Assembly (NCBI GenBank): GCA_037965595.1 | Contig: CP150183.1 | Coordinates: forward strand, 2,542,001 to 2,606,000 | Direction: 5' to 3' | Origin: Alkalihalobacillus sp. FSL W8-0930 | GTDB lineage: Bacteria; Bacillota; Bacilli; Bacillales; Bacillaceae_D | Length of the DNA stretch: 64,000 bases | Shown: positions 60,351 to 64,000 of the stretch, one piece after another | Position numbering within the stretch: the first letter of the stretch is position 1 | Layout: the number at the start of each line of letters is the position of its first letter | The notes under the pieces: model-generated | Database searches by the model: none | What the model was told of the DNA's origin: nothing | The model's input: the letters and a program-made list of their open reading frames with translations, nothing else | Made by a program: the position numbers and the translations under genes

Positions 60351-62009
60351 TTAATGATGTAATGTCACGTGAAGCACTTCTTCCAATGTTGTTAAGCCTT
60401 GTTTAACCTTTAACAAACCATCATCTAATAAAAAAATCATACCGTTATTTGTTGCATACTCATGTATGTTTTGAAGGGTTTCTTTGTTCATAAGCAGCTG
60501 ACGGATGGTTTCATCGATGATTAGCATCTCATGAATAGCAATCCTTCCTAAATAGCCTGTGTCACTACAATGACTACAGCCTTCACCTCGGTGTAGCTGA
60601 GTGACAGTCATGCCCCGTTTCTCAAATTGATCACGCTCGAGCTCATTTGGAGCATGTGCTTGTCTGCAGCTCGGACAAATTCTTCGTACCAGACGTTGAC
60701 CAACTACCCCTGATAAACCAGAAGCCACTAAATAAGGTTCAATACCCATTTCTATTAAGCGGGGAATCGCTGCAATGGCACTATTTGTGTGAAGTGTACT
60801 TAAAACCAGATGTCCTGTTAACGATGCACGAACCGCAATTTCTGCTGTTTCAGTATCGCGTATTTCCCCAATCATCACGATATTTGGATCTTGTCTTAGG
60901 ATGGCGCGAAGTCCTTTGGCAAAGGTTAGGCCTACCTGGCTGTTTACCTGAACTTGATTAATACCGTTGATGTGATACTCCACTGGGTCTTCTACCGTAA
61001 CAATATTTACTTGATCCGTATTTAAATGATGTAACCCTGCATATAAAGTAGAGGTTTTTCCTGAACCAGTTGGTCCTGTTAATAAAATAAGGCCTGATGG
61101 ATTGTTTAACATTTCACGGAATATTTTTTCATGTACTTGATTTAGTCCTAAAGATTTTAAGTTTGATCGTTCACCCAGTCCAGCAAGCAGACGAATAACT
61201 ATCTTTTCACCAAAAATAGTTGGTAGAGTTGATATACGCATATCAACCTGTTCAGATTTAATAACCAATCTTAACCGCCCATCCTGTGGGAGACGGTTTT
61301 CGGTAATGTTTAACTCCCCCATAATCTTAATTCGCGCAGTTAGCGCACTTAAAATAGAGGATGAATACGTACGCTCGGTACGCAGCATGCCATCGATCCG
61401 GTAGCGTACCATAAACGTTGTTTCAAGCGGATCTATATGAATATCACTCGCACGTTGATTTAATCCATGCTGAAGCAGCTGATCTACTAACTTAATGATC
61501 GGTGCATCCTGCTCGCTTGCAACAGGCTCTTCAAGAGGAACGGGTTCTGTTTTTGCAGTCTCGTCTTCAATTAACGAATCATTGATCTGGTAGTATCGCT
61601 CGATCGCTTCCATTACTTCAGCTCGAACCGCAATTTGTGGCTCTACTTGAAACCCAGTAATCATCTGCAAATCGTCTATTGCAAAATAATCAAGAGGATC
61701 AGCCATGGCTACCTGCAGGAGATCTTCTTGCTTTCCAATTGGAATCAAGGTATATTTTCTTGCTAGCTCTTCTGGAATTAGCTTTAATACGTGCGTATCC
61801 ACAGCCGTTCGATATAGATTTACATGCGTAATGCCTAGTTGCGTTTGCAAAGCTTTAATGAGTTCATGTTCAGTAATTAGTTCTCTTTCAAGAAGCGCAT
61901 CCCCTAATCGTTGGCCGGAGCGTTTTTCTTGTAAGACCACTTGAACCTGATCACTGCTTAGATAACCTGCTTCAACTAATAAGTCACCAATTTTCTTTTT
62001 AACTCTCAT
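60351..62009 (-). CDS. pilB: Pilus extension ATPase PilB/GspE with MshEN-like N-terminus
   Basis: A 552-aa assembly ATPase. The N-terminal MshEN-like domain has two half-repeats, KKIGDLLVEAGYLSSDQV and RLGDALLERELITEHEL, followed by the GSPII_E_N region (to about 145). The motor has Walker A GPTGSGKTST (about 315), the Asp box VTVEDPVEY, Walker B IVMIGEIRD and the zinc motif CPSC...CSHC (about 440-480). In other bacteria MshEN repeats bind c-di-GMP. ATG at 62009 has GAGGAG upstream. It overlaps the end of the VanW-like gene. Confidence 0.95.
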   Translation of the reverse strand: MRVKKKIGDLLVEAGYLSSDQVQVVLQEKRSGQRLGDALLERELITEHELIKALQTQLGITHVNLYRTAVDTHVLKLIPEELARKYTLIPIGKQEDLLQVAMADPLDYFAIDDLQMITGFQVEPQIAVRAEVMEAIERYYQINDSLIEDETAKTEPVPLEEPVASEQDAPIIKLVDQLLQHGLNQRASDIHIDPLETTFMVRYRIDGMLRTERTYSSSILSALTARIKIMGELNITENRLPQDGRLRLVIKSEQVDMRISTLPTIFGEKIVIRLLAGLGERSNLKSLGLNQVHEKIFREMLNNPSGLILLTGPTGSGKTSTLYAGLHHLNTDQVNIVTVEDPVEYHINGINQVQVNSQVGLTFAKGLRAILRQDPNIVMIGEIRDTETAEIAVRASLTGHLVLSTLHTNSAIAAIPRLIEMGIEPYLVASGLSGVVGQRLVRRICPSCRQAHAPNELERDQFEKRGMTVTQLHRGEGCSHCSDTGYLGRIAIHEMLIIDETIRQLLMNKETLQNIHEYATNNGMIFLLDDGLLKVKQGLTTLEEVLHVTLHH

Positions 62010-63357
62010 CTTTCTGCTCCTCATCTGATGGTTCGGACTCCCCTTTTACTGGCTCGTTATCTTCCAATGGCACTTCAGTTTCTGCCGGTTGAGTCTGTAA
62101 GGAGGGATCCGTAGTAGAGTTATTCCCCTCAGAATTCTCGGTTACGTTAGGTGTTTGCCCTTCTGGTAGGTCAATAATGACTGGCTGAAGATCCTGATCA
62201 ATGAGTGGTTCAGGCTCTGGCTCAGGTAACGCGTACACGCTCCGTTCTTCAATATCGGGTTTTGCTGCCACATAATCTCTCGCAAGAAGAAGCTTTTCTC
62301 CTTCTACCTGGTTGGCTCCAACTTCCTTACGATATAATGTTGCTGCAAAGCCTTGTTTTCCGTTTTCAATAAGCTGTGAATCTCCTGCACGACGCTTCTT
62401 TGAGTACTGAACTTCAAGACGAGGTTGAATGGTTTCTTGATCTTCAATGACAAGCTCATATTCAAGTAAGTAAGGTGTTCCTTGAAGCTCAACAATCAAT
62501 CCGTCACCTGAAAAGGTTGTATGTAATGCTAACGATGCGTAGTTTGGGTTATAAAAAATCAAATCACGATGATCTTCGTTTACCGATGCACTAAACCCAA
62601 TATCCGTTGCGTAAGGTAACTTGCTTGGGCTGTGATGCTCAATAAGCTCAAGATTAGATTTAGCCATCACTTGATACACAGCTGAAGCAAACAAATCAAG
62701 ACTTTCTCCTCCAACCACCACCTGATTCATCTCATCGAGTGCATCTTTTAACGAAAAAGTTTGTCTTGGTTCAAGCACATATCCATCTAATGCTTGCGCC
62801 CATTGTTGTAAGAGAGTGGATTCCAAATAAGGCTTGTACACATTAGCAAGTTCGGTTTGAGCGTCTTCCAACCCAACAATGTAAGGAGCAAGATGGATGG
62901 ATATAGGTGTATTCTGCTGCTCATTCACTTGACGTTCAAGCTCTTCCTTTAAGCTCGGGATATCCACTAGCCCTTGTAAATCAGCCGATTCAATTTGCCC
63001 AATTGCTTCTGTTAAGAGGGTGACGTCAATAGTAGCAGCTTGGTCGTCGCTTTCAGGTGAGTCTATATTTAGTTCAGGCATTTGTACCTGCAATGCCTCA
63101 CCAGGAAGTAAAACGCTTGAATCATATAAATGTAAAGCGATCTTCTGACTATTTCTTCGCTCTTCCATCTGCTTCAAAAGCTCTGCTTGTGCCTCATCAG
63201 GTGTAAGCCCACCCACTTCTACGCCGGAAATCACCGTTCCTGCTTGATACTCACCTGCCAATGCTTTCATATCGATAAACCGACCAACAAACAAGCTTGC
63301 TATAAAGAGACAAGTCATAAGCGACACGATTAGGCCAATTTTCAAAAAAGATTTCAT
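61999..63357 (-). CDS. VanW/YoaR-like membrane-anchored protein
   Basis: A 452-aa protein with one N-terminal membrane helix (about residues 7-27) and an extracellular part. A peptidoglycan-binding-4-like segment (GTVISGVEVGGLTPDEAQAEL, about 40-60) is followed by a VanW-like domain (about 205-300; TFSLKDALDEMN, HSPSKLPYATDIGFS). A possible small C-terminal domain (about 330-375) and a Pro/Glu/Asn/Thr-rich low-complexity tail end it. VanW's GGGVCQ-type centre is not conserved. Its place directly before pilB and its overlap with pilB suggest a role in pilus passage through or anchoring to the cell wall, which is an inference. Confidence 0.75.
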   Translation of the reverse strand: MKSFLKIGLIVSLMTCLFIASLFVGRFIDMKALAGEYQAGTVISGVEVGGLTPDEAQAELLKQMEERRNSQKIALHLYDSSVLLPGEALQVQMPELNIDSPESDDQAATIDVTLLTEAIGQIESADLQGLVDIPSLKEELERQVNEQQNTPISIHLAPYIVGLEDAQTELANVYKPYLESTLLQQWAQALDGYVLEPRQTFSLKDALDEMNQVVVGGESLDLFASAVYQVMAKSNLELIEHHSPSKLPYATDIGFSASVNEDHRDLIFYNPNYASLALHTTFSGDGLIVELQGTPYLLEYELVIEDQETIQPRLEVQYSKKRRAGDSQLIENGKQGFAATLYRKEVGANQVEGEKLLLARDYVAAKPDIEERSVYALPEPEPEPLIDQDLQPVIIDLPEGQTPNVTENSEGNNSTTDPSLQTQPAETEVPLEDNEPVKGESEPSDEEQKDES

Positions 63358-63367
63358 CTTTTATCCA

Positions 63368-63844
63368 TTACTCCTCTATTTTAATTCGTCTGCGGCGCCC
63401 CGTCATTAATTCTTCGGACTCATCCACTTCTACTTCTGTTAATGCTTGTTTTCGTATAAGAACAGGCTCTGGAGCCTCTTCGGTAGCAACTGGAATCATT
63501 GGCTCTGAGACAACATCCTTCGGTTCCTCCGTGCTCGCCACTTTCGCAAAAGCAGACTCTCCTTGAGGGAACATCCATTCAAAGGTTGTATCCTCTTGTT
63601 CTCTCTCAAGACATGTCGCAAGAATCAAACTTGCTAGAATTAGTAACACAACAGATAGAGTCAATGTTAACGGTAGAGAAAACAATAGGTAGGATGCAGA
63701 AGCCGCCAAAGCGATCCCGACAGATGCCCCAATGACTATTAGCTTTAACTTAATGGAGAGTTGAAGCGTTTTTAAAAGCATAAATACTAAACTAACAACA
63801 AAAATCGCTCCCATAAAAAAAGAGAGTGTATATGCCATACACAT
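63368..63844 (-). CDS. Small membrane protein at the head of the pilus operon
   Basis: A 158-aa protein with three predicted helices (about residues 4-23, 30-50, 57-77) and a cytoplasmic acidic tail ending RRRRIKIEE. No known family is recognised. It lies 10 bp before the VanW-like gene and is the first gene of the unit that continues into pilB-pilT-pilC, so a pilus role is possible. The ribosome binding site is weak and the start could be the second ATG two codons later. Confidence 0.6.
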   Translation of the reverse strand: MCMAYTLSFFMGAIFVVSLVFMLLKTLQLSIKLKLIVIGASVGIALAASASYLLFSLPLTLTLSVVLLILASLILATCLEREQEDTTFEWMFPQGESAFAKVASTEEPKDVVSEPMIPVATEEAPEPVLIRKQALTEVEVDESEELMTGRRRRIKIEE

Positions 63845-63991
63845 TCACCAGCCTTTTTTGACTATAAAACAAGGTAATCTATTGTTCTTTATAATTATTT
63901 AGATACAGGTAGATCAGACTTATTGTATAATAAAGTAAAAGTTTTGGATACATATGATTAGGAATATTTTTTCACGACAGGAGTCAGTGAT

Positions 63992-64000
63992 ATGAGTAGA
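63992..64000 (+). CDS. Start of a rightward gene, cut by the window edge
   Basis: ATG followed by two codons (Met-Ser-Arg) at the right edge, with AGGAG eight bases upstream and a TATAAT at 63926-63931. It is divergent from the pilus operon. Nothing can be said about the product. Confidence 0.5.

Overview
The window looks like a chromosomal segment of a low-to-mid GC, endospore-forming Bacillota, most likely a Bacillaceae relative of the alkaliphilic Bacillus/Alkalihalobacillus/Shouchella group. The evidence is the sporulation genes (spoIVFA, spoIVFB, spoIIB), strong AGGAGG-type ribosome binding sites, frequent GTG/TTG starts, S-box riboswitches, and the spoIIB-maf-radC-mreBCD-minCD-spoIVFAB-rplU-prp-rpmA order known from Bacillus subtilis. 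Genus cannot be fixed from the sequence alone. No rRNA, tRNA, CRISPR, prophage or insertion sequence was seen.

Layout. 0-9 kb (mostly minus): rhodanese, AI-2E-family transporter, a stand-alone acyl-CoA carboxyltransferase, a DDAH-like hydrolase, several small proteins (one of 46 aa, lmo0937 family) and a compact cheA-cheW-cheY operon. 9-15.2 kb: an AddA/AddB-like helicase-nuclease pair, both shorter than the usual Bacillus enzymes, with no P-loop in the AddB-like subunit. 15.2-21.6 kb: ElaA-type acetyltransferase, YisL-like membrane protein and the complete phosphate operon pstS-pstC-pstA-pstB-pstB-phoU behind PhoP-box-like repeats. 21.6-33 kb: a DinB-family protein, then methionine salvage as two divergent units, each behind its own SAM-I riboswitch: mtnW-X-B-D leftwards, and a ribose-type ABC transporter (probably for methylthioribose) with mtnK-mtnA rightwards, followed by a YurR-like oxidoreductase. 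33-38 kb: a chemoreceptor, a uracil-DNA glycosylase-like protein, an amidohydrolase and an AbrB-type regulator.

38-54 kb carries the conserved Bacillus cell-shape, division and sporulation cluster on the minus strand. Ribonuclease G lies between spoIVFB and rplU. A four-gene cassette (aldo/keto reductase, MoaB, an atypical MoaC, a DJ-1/PfpI protein) sits between spoIVFA and minD, and an S9 peptidase between maf and spoIIB. 54-63.8 kb is a type IV pilus locus (VanW-like protein, PilB, PilT, PilC, prepilin, ComC/PilD, PilM, PilN, PilO).

The most notable signal is directly upstream of the prepilin gene. A sequence closely resembling the class II cyclic-di-GMP riboswitch overlaps a strong intrinsic terminator, so pilin transcription is probably controlled by c-di-GMP. 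PilB also starts with MshEN-like repeats, a domain known to bind c-di-GMP, so the same signal may act at two levels. A second notable signal is a dispersed ~150-bp hairpin-bearing repeat present in two full copies (3976-4127 and 32951-33103).
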